DNA of 64,000 nt from Planctomycetota bacterium (GCA_016200135.1 JACQFI010000067.1:1-64000), one strand, 5' to 3'. Counted from the stretch's first letter, positions 52,036 through 62,043 are shown. The notes: generated by a model not told the origin, from the sequence alone. Made by a program: numbers and translations.

Positions 52036-54417
52036 ATGGCGGAAGACGCTTCGAAAACACCGGGCTCTCAAGACAAGCCCTTCAACGAACTGACCAGCAC
52101 GGTTGTTTTTCCTTCCTCGCAATTCTCGGTTGCGATTCAGGACCTGCTTCAAGACGAACTGCTCAAGGACGTTAAGCGCATCACCTTTGAAAAACGCACC
52201 GTTCCGGCGCTGGGCGGCATCCCGCTCCTGGCCAAGCTGGGCCAAGGCGGCATGGGCGCCGTCTATTTCGGCTACAAGCCCATGCTCAAGCAAGAAGTGG
52301 CCATCAAGGTCCTGCCCGCGCATATGGCCAAGCAACACAATGTTCTCGTGGAGCGGTTCCTGCGCGAAGCGCAAGTGGCATCGAAGGTCGAGTCGCCGCA
52401 TCTCGTGCGCGTCACCGACGTGAACGAAGAAGGCGGACTCTATTATCTGGTCATGGAATTTGTGAACGGCAATACGGCGGGCGAGTACCGCCGCAGCTTG
52501 CAGCAGCAGGTTTTGGACGAGGCCACCGCGCTGGATATCTGTATTGCCGCGACGGCGGGCCTGGCGGCCGCGCACGCGCAGGGCATCGTGCACCGCGATA
52601 TCAAACCCGATAACATCATGATCCCGCGCGTGAAGGGCACGGATCAATACCTCTTTAACGCCTCCAAGCTCTCCGACCTGGGCTTGGCCCGCGCGGAGGA
52701 CAGCCAGGGCGGCCCGACGCTCACCGGGCAACAGGCCTCTATGGGCACGCCGGGTTACATGGCGCCGGAGCAGGCCCTAAACGCGCGCAAGGCTGGAAAG
52801 CCCGCGGACGTCTTTTCCATGGGCGCGACCCTTTACGCGCTCCTTGGCGGGAGTTCACCGTTCAAAGGCGAGACCACGAACGAGACGGTCTTTGCGACGC
52901 TGCAGAAGCCGCATCAGCCGATCCGCGAACTCCGCAAGGATATCTCGAAGGTGACAGCGGAATTGATCGATACGTGCCTTCAAAAAGATCCGACGAAGCG
53001 CTATGCGTGCGCCAACGGGCTCTTTCACGCGCTGAAGGTCTGCCGCGAGAACGCCGCCGCCGCCGAACCCGCGCAACTGAAGGCCATCCAGGCGCTCGGC
53101 GATTTGCAGAAGGCTTCCGAAGTGGGCTTGGCGGCCAGAGCGTCCGATAGCGGCGCTACGCCTCCTCCCGCGCTTCCGGGCATTACGCCGCTGCCGGTTA
53201 CGCCCGCTCCGCCCAGTGGGCATATGCGGCCGCGAACGGTGGCCATTCTGATGGTCTTGGCCTTAATCATCGGTGGGGCGGTGTGGGAGATCACACATCT
53301 GGCTGGCCAGCACGACGACAAGGAGCGTGGCGGCGCGCACGCAGAGACGCGCACCAAAATCGGCTTCGTGTACGGCTACGAAAAAGAGGCCTGGATGCGC
53401 TGGGCCGTGGATGAATTCAATCAGCTTCCTGATAATAAATATTACGAGATCGAAGGGACGGCCATGCCGGCGGGCGATGTAGAAGCGCTCTTATCCAAGG
53501 AAGACCAGCGCTTCCAGGTCTGGTCCCCGGCCAATAGCCTGGACGCCGATATTTTTCAGGAAAAGTGGACGAAAAAGTACAACAAAGATCCGTTTGATCT
53601 GGGCGAAAACGACTTGGCCCTGAGTCCGATGGTCTTTGTGATGTTCAAGGATCGCTACGACGCCTTTATCGCAAAGTACAAGACGCTCGACTTCACGAGT
53701 CTTCAACTGGCGATGAAGGAGAAGGCCGACTGGAATACCATCGCAAACAGGCCGGATTGGGGCGTTTTCTCGTTCGGGATCGCCGATCCCATTCATAACG
53801 CCATAGGCAAGTCCTCGGTCCTGCTGATGGCGCATCACTTCTACAAGAGAGAAGCCCCGCTGACGGCCCAGGAACTCAACGCGCCGGAATTCCTCGAGTG
53901 GGCCAAAGTATTTACGCCGGCCTTCGTCGCGAGAGGCAAGGCGTTCGATGGTGCGAAGAATATGGCTTTGAAAGGGCCATCTTCGTTCGACGTGATTCTA
54001 ACGTATGAGGCCAGCGTGATCGACAACATGATCGGCATGACCAATCAGGGCGAAATTCACGTCGAATATCCCAAGATCAATATATGGAACGACAATCCTT
54101 ATTACATCCTCGACGTGCCCTGGGTGACAAAGAACCAGAAGGAAGGGGCCAAGTATTTCCTGGATTTTCTACACGATAATCTGGCGCAAAAGAAGGCGAT
54201 GGAAGGCGGTTACCGCCCGGGAAATACCAAGATTGCGCTAACGGCCGACCACGTTCTGCGCAAAGATAAGACGATCGGGTTCCGGATTCCTGTGCCCATT
54301 ACCGTCGAGGATCCGCCGCCCGAACGGGTCCGCATGCTGATGGACCATATCCGGGCTTGGGAGCAGGAAATCGAGGCCGTCGATAAAACCGCCAAAGGCA
54401 CGGGCGGGCGGCCTTAG
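52036..54417 (+). CDS. Ser/Thr kinase fused to a periplasmic solute-binding domain
   Basis: A 793-residue one-piece receptor kinase. The kinase (about 55-335) has LGQGGMGAVYFGY, the VAIKVL lysine, HRDIKPDN (186-193), SDLGLAR (DLG, D214-G216) and GTPGYMAPEQAL. After a Pro-rich linker comes a membrane helix (about 402-421). Outside lies a solute-binding fold (about 436-755) with MVFVMFKDRY, WGVFSFGIADP, LTYEASVIDNM, DNPYYILDVPWVT and GGYRPGNTKI. This resembles the type II binding domain often joined to von Willebrand domains. I start at 52036, since AGGAG precedes it; 52018 is also possible. Likely senses an unidentified ligand outside and phosphorylates proteins inside. Confidence 0.88.
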   Translation: MAEDASKTPGSQDKPFNELTSTVVFPSSQFSVAIQDLLQDELLKDVKRITFEKRTVPALGGIPLLAKLGQGGMGAVYFGYKPMLKQEVAIKVLPAHMAKQHNVLVERFLREAQVASKVESPHLVRVTDVNEEGGLYYLVMEFVNGNTAGEYRRSLQQQVLDEATALDICIAATAGLAAAHAQGIVHRDIKPDNIMIPRVKGTDQYLFNASKLSDLGLARAEDSQGGPTLTGQQASMGTPGYMAPEQALNARKAGKPADVFSMGATLYALLGGSSPFKGETTNETVFATLQKPHQPIRELRKDISKVTAELIDTCLQKDPTKRYACANGLFHALKVCRENAAAAEPAQLKAIQALGDLQKASEVGLAARASDSGATPPPALPGITPLPVTPAPPSGHMRPRTVAILMVLALIIGGAVWEITHLAGQHDDKERGGAHAETRTKIGFVYGYEKEAWMRWAVDEFNQLPDNKYYEIEGTAMPAGDVEALLSKEDQRFQVWSPANSLDADIFQEKWTKKYNKDPFDLGENDLALSPMVFVMFKDRYDAFIAKYKTLDFTSLQLAMKEKADWNTIANRPDWGVFSFGIADPIHNAIGKSSVLLMAHHFYKREAPLTAQELNAPEFLEWAKVFTPAFVARGKAFDGAKNMALKGPSSFDVILTYEASVIDNMIGMTNQGEIHVEYPKINIWNDNPYYILDVPWVTKNQKEGAKYFLDFLHDNLAQKKAMEGGYRPGNTKIALTADHVLRKDKTIGFRIPVPITVEDPPPERVRMLMDHIRAWEQEIEAVDKTAKGTGGRP

Positions 54418-54448
54418 CCATTTCCGGCGCCTGCGTCCTGCGCCTGTT

Positions 54449-55212
54449 TCAAGAGTTTATTCCGACCGTCCTTTCGATTGTTAAAGGCAGCGACTCGAGC
54501 GGCGCCATGCCGCCCGCGGCGGCGGTTTTGTCGGCTGCGGCGACATAGGCGAACGTCAGGTTGCGCCGGTAGCGGTCCGATCCGTTCGCCTTCGAAAAGT
54601 GCGGCAGGCAACTGTGGAAGAAAAGCCCTTCGCCGGCCTGCGCGCAAAGCGGCACGGCCTGCCGGAGCAACGCGGCCTGCAGCGGATCCTGGACGTTCAT
54701 CCCTTCCCCCACGCTCGTCTGCACCGTGGGAAATAGCCCGTACTTGTGTGCGCCAGGCACAATCTCCAGGCAGCCGTTCTCGACGCTTGCGTCATCGAGG
54801 AAGACCATAAACGAGACCATGCGCGCATGGCCCCAGTTCACGCCGTCCTGGTGCCAGTCGATCTGCCGGCCGACGCGCGGCGCCTTGACAACCATCATGT
54901 TGTGCCGGTTCACGCAGACTTCCGCATCGGGACCCACAAGCGCGCGCACAGCCTCAGCCACCTTTTCGTCCTGCGCCACGGATTGAAACGCGGGGTGCCG
55001 CGCCATCACGCGCGAGAGGCGGAAGACCGCCGCGCGGCCGGCGCCGGGCGTGGTCTCGAGCAGGTCCCACTGGTCGCGCTGCGCGCTTGCGGCTTGGCGA
55101 GTTCCGCGTCGGCGATGGCGCGCAGTTCCGACAGGCGCGCGTCGTCCAGGATCCGGCCGAGATTCAAGTAGCCTTGGTCTTTGAAGAATGCGGCATCGAT
55201 TTCCGTAAGCAT
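54449..55212 (-). pseudogene. Phytanoyl-CoA dioxygenase-like gene with a frameshift
   Basis: The N-terminus MLTEIDAAFFKDQGYLNLG is in one frame (from ATG 55212). The rest, QRDQWDLLETTPGAGRAAVF with the metal motif WHQDGVNWGHAR and later FHSCLPHFSKANG, is in another. The join lies at about 55075-55100 and one base appears to be missing. Apart from this the gene looks whole. It may be a recent pseudogene or a sequencing/assembly error. It follows the intact PhyH gene by 28 bp. Confidence 0.7.
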
Positions 55213-55240
55213 GTGACGTTCCTCGTGGTCTTCGCAACGG

Positions 55241-56065
55241 TTACGCGCAAGCGAGCGCGATCCATTCTTCGGGCGATTTCACGGCAAGGGCCGGGTTGGC
55301 GCGGCTGCGCGCCAGATGCCCGCTGGATGGCCGCAGCGTGGGTTGCGTCGCGTCCTGATAGCGCCAGTCGATGCTCCAGCGGATGGTGTCCGTGGCGTTG
55401 GGCAGGCCCTGATGAAAGAGCATGTTGTCGAAGAGCACCACGTCGCCGGGCTCGGTTTCAATATCGATGGCTTGGGACAAGAGCGGTTCAAGGTGTTCGC
55501 GAGCGATCTCCAGGTAATGCGCCTGTTGCGTGTAGGGTACCAGGCCGAGTTTGTGGGTGCCGGGGATGAACTGCATGCAACCGTTCTTGGGCCGCGCCGG
55601 GACCAGGCTTGCCCAGCAGTTTACCGTCCGCAAGACCTCCACATTTCCGCCGCCCTTGAAATTGTCCGTGTACGCGGCGTCCTGGTGCCAGAGCACGCGG
55701 AAAGCATCGTCCCCGGGCATCTTCGGCCGCAGATAGTAATTGGGATAAAGGCGGACTTCGTGGCCTAGGAATGACTCGGCGATATCCAGCAGGCGCGTGT
55801 TGAAGAAAAAATCGTAGAAGCCCGCGACATGCAGTTCTTTGTTGAACAACCCGGGCGCCTGTTTACCGAGTTGCTTGTAGACCGGGATCAGGCGGCGCTC
55901 AAAGGGTTCGCCCTCGTACGCCGAGGCGAGCTGGCCTTCGGCATGAAACTTCCGGATCAGGCGCTCGGCGATCGTTTCCGCTTCCTGCCGGATCCGCCGG
56001 ACAATCTGGGGGTCGATGAAGTTCTTCAGAATCACGTAGCCTTGCCGGTCGAATTGCGCGCGCAT
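55241..56065 (-). CDS. Phytanoyl-CoA dioxygenase (PhyH) family protein
   Basis: A 274-residue Fe(II)/2-oxoglutarate oxygenase. Metal ligands are H127 and D129 (WHQDAAY) and H218 (LFHQGLPN). The following Arg in TIRWSIDWRYQ should bind 2-oxoglutarate. Many paralogues are found in PVC-type and related genomes, acting on small molecules rather than phytanoyl-CoA; the substrate here is unknown. GGGAGG precedes the ATG. It sits between the AraC regulator and the frameshifted paralogue. Confidence 0.9.
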   Translation of the reverse strand: MRAQFDRQGYVILKNFIDPQIVRRIRQEAETIAERLIRKFHAEGQLASAYEGEPFERRLIPVYKQLGKQAPGLFNKELHVAGFYDFFFNTRLLDIAESFLGHEVRLYPNYYLRPKMPGDDAFRVLWHQDAAYTDNFKGGGNVEVLRTVNCWASLVPARPKNGCMQFIPGTHKLGLVPYTQQAHYLEIAREHLEPLLSQAIDIETEPGDVVLFDNMLFHQGLPNATDTIRWSIDWRYQDATQPTLRPSSGHLARSRANPALAVKSPEEWIALACA

Positions 56066-56199
56066 GGGCCGCCTCCCAAGGTCTTGGTCCCGTATGGGAA
56101 CCGTTGGTCCATTCAGGACGTACTATCTCCTGAATGGCGGCCTGTGTCTTTGGGCAGTTAAGACGAAGGATTTATCAAAAAAGGACATTCTTTGGAGAC

Positions 56200-57069
56200 T
56201 TAGAGCAAGCGGCCGCGCTCGCAGTACTCAGCCGGGCTCACGCCTGCTTCCCGGCGAAACCAGCGGGAGAAGGTGTGTATCTCCGGAAAGCCCAAGGCCT
56301 CCGCGACTTTCGTGACGTTCAGGCTGCCTTGAACGAGCAGTTCGCGGGCGCGCACCAGCCGGCGCGCGGTGGCGTACTCATGCGGCGTGCAGCCTTGAAC
56401 GGCCAGGAAGACGCGCGCGAGATGCCGGGGCGAGAGATGCGCGGCGTGCGCGAGCTCTTCCAGACTGGGCGGGCGCGCGAGCCGTTCGTTGATGAGCGCC
56501 GCCGCGGCTTCCAGGCGCGCATCCAGGCCGCCTTCAGGCGCGCTTGCGCCTTCGCGGTTCCGCCGGGCCGTTCCGTCCGGCCAGAGGCACAAGGCTTCGG
56601 CGACGGAAGAAGCCAAAAGAGGCCGCTGGGGCCCGGGTGCCACCGCGAGGCGGGCGATGCGCGCGAGCGCGCGCATCAGCGGCTCCTCGCCCGCGACGCC
56701 CAGCGTCTCAGAAGGGAAGACACGCTGCCTGATGGCCGGCCAACGGCGCTCGACGCGGAGCTTAAAACTGAAGATCGTGGCTCCTGCATGGAGCGCCTGG
56801 AATGCATAGCCGTGCTCCTGGCCCGGATAAAAGACTGCCGCAGTGGGACCCTTAGGATGGAGCCGCGCGCCTTCGCGATACCAGAATCCGCCGCACCCGG
56901 CCGCAAAATCCATCTGGAGCAGGTCCCGATGCGCGTGCGGTTCGAGCTTGAAGTTCCCTTCGACCCGCAGCCGCGTGGCCTGAACCAGACGCTCGGGTTG
57001 CTGGAAGACGTGCGCGCAGAGATCGCGCACCGCGAGACCGGGATCGCTGGCAGAGGCTCGGCGGGCCAT
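56200..57069 (-). CDS. AraC-family transcriptional regulator
   Basis: A 289-residue regulator with an N-terminal sensor and a C-terminal double helix-turn-helix: PSLEELAHAAHLSPRHLARV and VTKVAEALGFPEIHTFSRWF, then FRREAGVSPAEY. AGGAG precedes the ATG. It is followed by two PhyH genes in the same direction and is preceded by a small hypothetical gene 20 bp upstream. It likely controls the PhyH pair. Confidence 0.9.
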   Translation of the reverse strand: MARRASASDPGLAVRDLCAHVFQQPERLVQATRLRVEGNFKLEPHAHRDLLQMDFAAGCGGFWYREGARLHPKGPTAAVFYPGQEHGYAFQALHAGATIFSFKLRVERRWPAIRQRVFPSETLGVAGEEPLMRALARIARLAVAPGPQRPLLASSVAEALCLWPDGTARRNREGASAPEGGLDARLEAAAALINERLARPPSLEELAHAAHLSPRHLARVFLAVQGCTPHEYATARRLVRARELLVQGSLNVTKVAEALGFPEIHTFSRWFRREAGVSPAEYCERGRLL

Positions 57070-57088
57070 CGAAGCTCCTTTGCTTCCG

Positions 57089-57583
57089 CTAGTCGAGCGG
57101 CGGGGTGGGGAGCGCTTCCGGTGGCGGAAGGCCGTCGCCGGAGGCGATTCCAGCGGAACGGTTTTGGGGCCGCCGAGCCGCGGCGCGCTCCGCGTATTCC
57201 GGCTTCAGATGTTCTGCCAGGCCCAGCGAGGAGACCGAGAAGTAGAACGGATCGGAGATCCCGCGCGTATCCGCCTGGAACGATCCGGCATTGAACGCAT
57301 CGAGATGGCGGTAAGCCTTGCGAAACTCCGCCGGGTCCAGGTTGTCCACGAATTCGCCCTGGCCGGCCGTGTCGCCGCCGGCGGGCAGCTCGCCCAGGCC
57401 GGCGCGGCGGACGTCCACGAACGATAAATCGTAGAGGTCTTGCGCGGCCTTCAGAACTTCGGCAGCCGGCGTTCCATAAAGCGAATGGATACGGTCGAAG
57501 AGAAAGGCGAAGCGCATGCCGCCTTCGCGGACGAGGACCTCGAGAACTTCATACTGCTTCTCGGTAAGCAGCAGGCGCGCCAT
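57089..57583 (-). CDS. Hypothetical protein with possible winged-helix start
   Basis: A 164-residue product. The N-terminal part (LLLTEKQYEVLEVLVREGGM, then LKAAQDLYDLSFVDV) has the helix pattern of a small winged helix. The rest is Pro/Ala-rich and without motifs. The frame stays open to 57688, so a 199-residue version exists, but I see no good ribosome binding site for either. It is 20 bp from the AraC gene. No family recognised. Confidence 0.55.
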   Translation of the reverse strand: MARLLLTEKQYEVLEVLVREGGMRFAFLFDRIHSLYGTPAAEVLKAAQDLYDLSFVDVRRAGLGELPAGGDTAGQGEFVDNLDPAEFRKAYRHLDAFNAGSFQADTRGISDPFYFSVSSLGLAEHLKPEYAERAAARRPQNRSAGIASGDGLPPPEALPTPPLD

Positions 57584-57783
57584 GGTGGAAAGCCTACCGG
57601 TGGACGCGAGGTGCGCCAACTTCGAATGACGCACCCGTGCAATTCCATGCGCCGTAAGCTCCATTTCCCGCAAGCCCGGCGTTGACATCGGAGCCGGAGC
57701 GCCTATGCCATCTAACGGGGGAAGCGGCGGACAAGGCTTTCAATTTCCGCATCCGAACAAACGGCAGCCGAGGGAAAATTCCG

Positions 57784-58953
57784 ATGAATCAGGTTGAACT
57801 GGCCCAGCACCTCTCGAAATGCACCGGCATCGCGGGCTCGATCTGCGGCGCGGTGGTTGGCGAACTGTTCAACCTGATTCGCGCTTCGATCGAGCGCAAC
57901 GAAACGGTGGTCATCAAGGGGTTCGGTACCTTCCGGCCGTCCCCGGTCGCGCAGGGATACGAGATCGGCTTTGAACCCGAGCGGTTCGCTCAAGGAAAAC
58001 CTGTTCCGGCCGACGATGGGGGCGTCATCGAATTGACCGAAAAAAGAAGGCTCAAACTCGATTCCGAGCGCATGACGACGCTCAAAATGATCGAGGACGC
58101 GACGCTCGAAGGCGACGCCGAAGAGGCCGTGGAAGCCACCGAGGCGGACCTGGATACGCCGCCGCCGCCCGACAAGCCGGGGTATAAAATCGCCACGCGC
58201 TCTGGGCTGAACCCTTCGGCTCGTTCAGGCGTCAATCCCTCAGCGGTCTCGAAATACGCCGAGCCCATTGTCATCGATGGACCCACGAAATCCGGCATGC
58301 GCAAGGCTGCAAAAGGAGGCCGGAACAAGGCCGAGAGTTCTCCCGGCATGCCCAAGACGGTGACTTCTGAAGGACTCTCCTCCTTTGCTTCCGAAATCCT
58401 GGGTCTCGACAAGGACGAGATGGAGCGCGGCCTCGGACTGGCCGAAGGCGTAAATCCGGTGTCCAAAGGCCGCCGTCTGACTTTCCCCGTTCAGATCAGC
58501 CGCCAGGCGCTGGACAACATCTCCAAGCGCTACCGTCCGGCCGACGGCGAAGAGCGCCGCCAGTTCAAGGATCTGGCGCTCAAAAACTTCTTCATGAGCC
58601 TGGGTTCGATCGTGCGCGAGCGCGAGTCGCACGAACCGCTCATCGTCTTCGATGTGGACGCCAAGAGAGGCAGCGAGGGCGAACGGTACGTCATTAAGCT
58701 CCTGCGCGTATCGGGGCGCATCAAGACCGGCAAGAAATCCTCGACACGGGCCGTTTCAAATCCGGAAGAGCTGCGTTTTGAGGAGATCGAATTCGATCCC
58801 GAGAAGCATGAAGTCCTGATCGTGATCGACGAGGCCCAGGGCCCGCGCATCCACGGCTTCGACATCGGCGGGTTCAAGGACAACGACCGGCACGATCGCG
58901 CGGAGATCTGCCTGGCACAGGAGTACGAGAGTTTTCACAACGAAAAGGCATGA
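57784..58953 (+). CDS. HU/IHF-like domain fused to an unknown C-terminal domain
   Basis: A 389-residue protein. The first 70 or so residues are an HU/IHF-type DNA-binding fold (MNQVELAQHLSKCTGIAGS, then ETVVIKGFGTFRPSPVAQG). A Ser/Pro-rich linker (to about 215) includes the repeated word GLNPSARSGVNPSAVS. The C-terminal 165 residues are a well-ordered alpha/beta domain with motifs FPVQISRQALDNISKRY and RFEEIEFDPEKHEVLIVIDE that I cannot place. HU proteins are about 90 residues, so the extension is large. GAGGG lies about 8 nt before the ATG at 57784. Confidence 0.8.
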   Translation: MNQVELAQHLSKCTGIAGSICGAVVGELFNLIRASIERNETVVIKGFGTFRPSPVAQGYEIGFEPERFAQGKPVPADDGGVIELTEKRRLKLDSERMTTLKMIEDATLEGDAEEAVEATEADLDTPPPPDKPGYKIATRSGLNPSARSGVNPSAVSKYAEPIVIDGPTKSGMRKAAKGGRNKAESSPGMPKTVTSEGLSSFASEILGLDKDEMERGLGLAEGVNPVSKGRRLTFPVQISRQALDNISKRYRPADGEERRQFKDLALKNFFMSLGSIVRERESHEPLIVFDVDAKRGSEGERYVIKLLRVSGRIKTGKKSSTRAVSNPEELRFEEIEFDPEKHEVLIVIDEAQGPRIHGFDIGGFKDNDRHDRAEICLAQEYESFHNEKA

Positions 58954-59154
58954 TCCTCGGGAAGGCTTTTCTGGCCCATGCCTGAAAATGCCGGCCGGTC
59001 TCCTATACATCAATAAAGCGGCGCACAGCGGCGGGCGGCGCATAGCGGCCGAATGCTTCCGCCAATTCAAATAATCGCTTCGCATAGCCGTCTACGTGGT
59101 GTAATGGAGCTTAGCGCACAGGCGCATTCGAGGAACCACCGAGGAGAGATGAGA

Positions 59155-62043
59155 ATGATTCGGACCCGGGCGGCTTTCGTGTTGCAGGCATGCATGATGA
59201 CGGGCCTGTTTCTGTCGGCCGGTATTTATGCCGCAGAGCGGCGTGAAGTGCGGGTGCTCTACGATTTCGAGGACGGCGCGGAAGTGGAGGAGTTGAAGGC
59301 GGCCAGTGAGGGCGTGTCGCTCGATGTCGTCCAGGACAACGGCGTGACGAGCGGCAAGAACTGCCTGCGCGTGGTCGGAAAGGCCGGAGGAGACTACGCG
59401 GTACTTATGCTCAAGGGCGACAAGCTGAAGGAGTGGGGCAACTTCGACTACTTCGCCATGGATGTTTACACGGAGCGCGACGAGAAGATGCCGCTCGTCT
59501 TCGAACTCTGGGACAGTGCTTCCAAGAATTATCCCACGCGCTGTACGTATGAAGAGTCGCAGACCCATGTCGGCAAGAACACCATGATCTGGCGCATCAA
59601 TCGCTCGGGCCGCAACGGGAAGAAGGACGGCCTCTCGTGGGAAGAATTGAAGCCGCAGGACAAGATCAATCTGAACGACCTGAAGCTCATCAAGATCTTC
59701 TTCCCTCCTTTCAAGGCGGGCGGCAACACGGTCATCTGGGTCGACAAATTGCGCCTGATGCAGGAAGACGCCGTGGTGGCCAAAGTGGACGTCAAGATTC
59801 CGGAAGGCGCCAAGGCGTTCGACTTCGGGCTCAAGGGCTCCGCAGTGGCGGGATTCACCAACATTGAAGCGAACGGTCCCGGCGTCTCGGGCCAGGGCGT
59901 TCACGAAGCCGGAAAAGCCTGGCCAGACCCGCTCACCGGCGACGGCCTGGAGAGCGACGCGGGGCCGTTCCAGTTCGATGTAGACGTGCCTGACGGCGAG
60001 TACTGCGTCTGGATCAGCGCGGGCAAGGTCATTAACGAGAAGACCTGGCAGCTTCCTTACCAACTCATCGTGGGCGACCAGACCTTGTGCGATGAAAAGT
60101 GGACCGACAAGGAATTCTTCGGAGAGAAGGGCCTCTTCCGCCATCTGCGCACGCAGTATTCGCAGCGTCCCAACGCCCTGTGGCTGGATTACGTGCTGCC
60201 GGTTGCGCCGGAACAGACGGTCAAGGCCAAAGCCACGAATGGCAAACTGACGGTCAAAATCAGCAATCATCGCCTGTCGGCGCTCGTGGTAGCGCCGGCA
60301 AAGGACGAAGAAGCATTCAAGAAGGCATGCGACGAGATCCATGCGCAGCGCATCAAAGTCTTCTACAACCCGCTTTACTTCGACCCGCACGATGCGCCCA
60401 AGAAAGCCGAAGGCGATGGTTCGTTCGCGCTCTGGGTGCCTGACAACACAAAGCATATCCTCCCGTGGGTTGCGCCCTCCGAGGCCGAACGAAAAGCCAA
60501 GGCGCTGGATCTAAAAGCAGCCCAGGGCCAGCGGCTGGTGACGCGCGTGTGCGTGACGGCGTTCGACGACCTCGGGACCGGCGACATCGAACTCAGCGAC
60601 CTCTCGGGCCCCGGCACGATCCCTGCGTCCAGCATCCGCCGCTACTATGAGAATTACCGCGTCGCGGGCACCGGCGTGGACGAACTGGCCGTGCTGCCGT
60701 GGACCAAGATCCGTTTCGAGCCGGGCATCACATGGGCGTACTGGTTGTGGATGGAGATCCCCGGCGACGCAAAACCCGGCTCCTACAAGGGCACGCTCAC
60801 GTTCAAAGCGGATAAGGGCGGCTCGAAGGCCCTGCCGATCGAACTCGAGATCTACCCGTTCAAGCTCGACGACAACATCCCCGTCAGCTACGGGATGTAC
60901 TACGGGCCATGGGGATTCCCGGCCAGCTTCGACCGCCGCAAGCTCATCAAAGAACAGCTCGCCTTCATGCGCGAGGTGGGATTCACCGGAGTATGCGTCG
61001 GCTCAGGTGACGTTACAGCCATTAACGGTGGAAAGGCGGACGTAAAGTTCGATCCGTTCATGTTTGAACTCGCTAAGGAAGCGGGCATGGGCCGGCGGCC
61101 CGAACAGATGCAGATGGGCGGTACGCTTGGTTTTGCACGCAAGATCGCGCGAACGTTTCTGGGCATGGGGGCGGAGGTCGACCACAATCCCGGCAGCGAG
61201 TTCGGCAAACCGGAGCTCAAGGGGCTCTACCAGGACGCAATCAAGCAATACAAGGCCTTCATCGATAAAATGGGCCTCCCGGTGGCCGTGGAGACCGTCG
61301 ACGAACCGCGCGAGGTTCCCAATCCCTGGAACCGGAACGCGGAACAGACCAACACCTACTCCGACTGGATTCACGAGGCCGCGGGTCTGAAGACCTTTGT
61401 GACTCCGATGGGCGATTCGCAGGGCGGGAAGGATTACACCACGCTGGTGGACCACCACGACATCGTCTCGGTGCACGCGTTTGCCGGTTCGAAGAAGATG
61501 ATCGAGAAGACCAAGGCGGCGCCGGGAAAACTCCTCTGGTTCTACAACACGGGCAAGGACCGGCTCTCGTGGGGCTTCTACGCCTGGCGCATGGGCGTCG
61601 CCGGGCGCTGGGAATGGCACTGGTCTTCGGACGGCGGCGGCTCGGCCGACGGCTATCCGGCTGAAGATGAACCGTATACAAGCTTCACGGGTTGCGCGGA
61701 GTTGGCCATGCGCGCGCCCTACGGCGAGTATCCCGGCGGGTTCCTCTTCAAGTCCGCGTACTTGAACATCGCACAAGGGATCACGGACTACACGTACCTC
61801 TACAACCTCGAGCAGGCGCTCGAAGGCGCGAAGAACGACGCCGCGAAAGCAAAGACAGTGGCCGATGCGCAGGCCTTCCTGGATGCGCTCAAGAAATCAA
61901 TCCCCGAATACCCTGGCATCAAGGGCATGGCCTCGCCGGACGCCGGCGCGCTGGTGGGCGCGGGACTCGACACGCCCGCCGCCGCACTCTGCGAGGCGTG
62001 GCGCCGGAAGATCGGAGAATTCCTGATCGCGCTGAAGAAATAG
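59155..62043 (+). CDS. Exported GH123-like glycoside hydrolase
   Basis: A 962-residue protein with a signal peptide (about residues 1-23). The N-terminal third is beta-rich and carbohydrate-binding-like (VRVLYDFEDGAEVEEL). The C-terminal part is a TIM barrel with VSYGMYYGPWGF, the acid pair D716-E717 in VETVDEPREV, and GFYAWRMGVAGRWEWHW. GH123 enzymes (N-acetyl-galactosaminidases) use an Asp-Glu pair and a neighbouring-group mechanism, so this fits. GAGGAG is 8 nt before the ATG at 59155; an ATG at 59149 is also in frame. Next to a convergent heparinase-like gene, which suggests glycan use. Confidence 0.82.
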   Translation: MIRTRAAFVLQACMMTGLFLSAGIYAAERREVRVLYDFEDGAEVEELKAASEGVSLDVVQDNGVTSGKNCLRVVGKAGGDYAVLMLKGDKLKEWGNFDYFAMDVYTERDEKMPLVFELWDSASKNYPTRCTYEESQTHVGKNTMIWRINRSGRNGKKDGLSWEELKPQDKINLNDLKLIKIFFPPFKAGGNTVIWVDKLRLMQEDAVVAKVDVKIPEGAKAFDFGLKGSAVAGFTNIEANGPGVSGQGVHEAGKAWPDPLTGDGLESDAGPFQFDVDVPDGEYCVWISAGKVINEKTWQLPYQLIVGDQTLCDEKWTDKEFFGEKGLFRHLRTQYSQRPNALWLDYVLPVAPEQTVKAKATNGKLTVKISNHRLSALVVAPAKDEEAFKKACDEIHAQRIKVFYNPLYFDPHDAPKKAEGDGSFALWVPDNTKHILPWVAPSEAERKAKALDLKAAQGQRLVTRVCVTAFDDLGTGDIELSDLSGPGTIPASSIRRYYENYRVAGTGVDELAVLPWTKIRFEPGITWAYWLWMEIPGDAKPGSYKGTLTFKADKGGSKALPIELEIYPFKLDDNIPVSYGMYYGPWGFPASFDRRKLIKEQLAFMREVGFTGVCVGSGDVTAINGGKADVKFDPFMFELAKEAGMGRRPEQMQMGGTLGFARKIARTFLGMGAEVDHNPGSEFGKPELKGLYQDAIKQYKAFIDKMGLPVAVETVDEPREVPNPWNRNAEQTNTYSDWIHEAAGLKTFVTPMGDSQGGKDYTTLVDHHDIVSVHAFAGSKKMIEKTKAAPGKLLWFYNTGKDRLSWGFYAWRMGVAGRWEWHWSSDGGGSADGYPAEDEPYTSFTGCAELAMRAPYGEYPGGFLFKSAYLNIAQGITDYTYLYNLEQALEGAKNDAAKAKTVADAQAFLDALKKSIPEYPGIKGMASPDAGALVGAGLDTPAAALCEAWRRKIGEFLIALKK

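Noticed and set aside
59010-59050. Short GCGGCGCA-like repeats before the GH123-like gene
   Set aside because: Only a few imperfect copies in GC-rich sequence; no regular period or symmetry.
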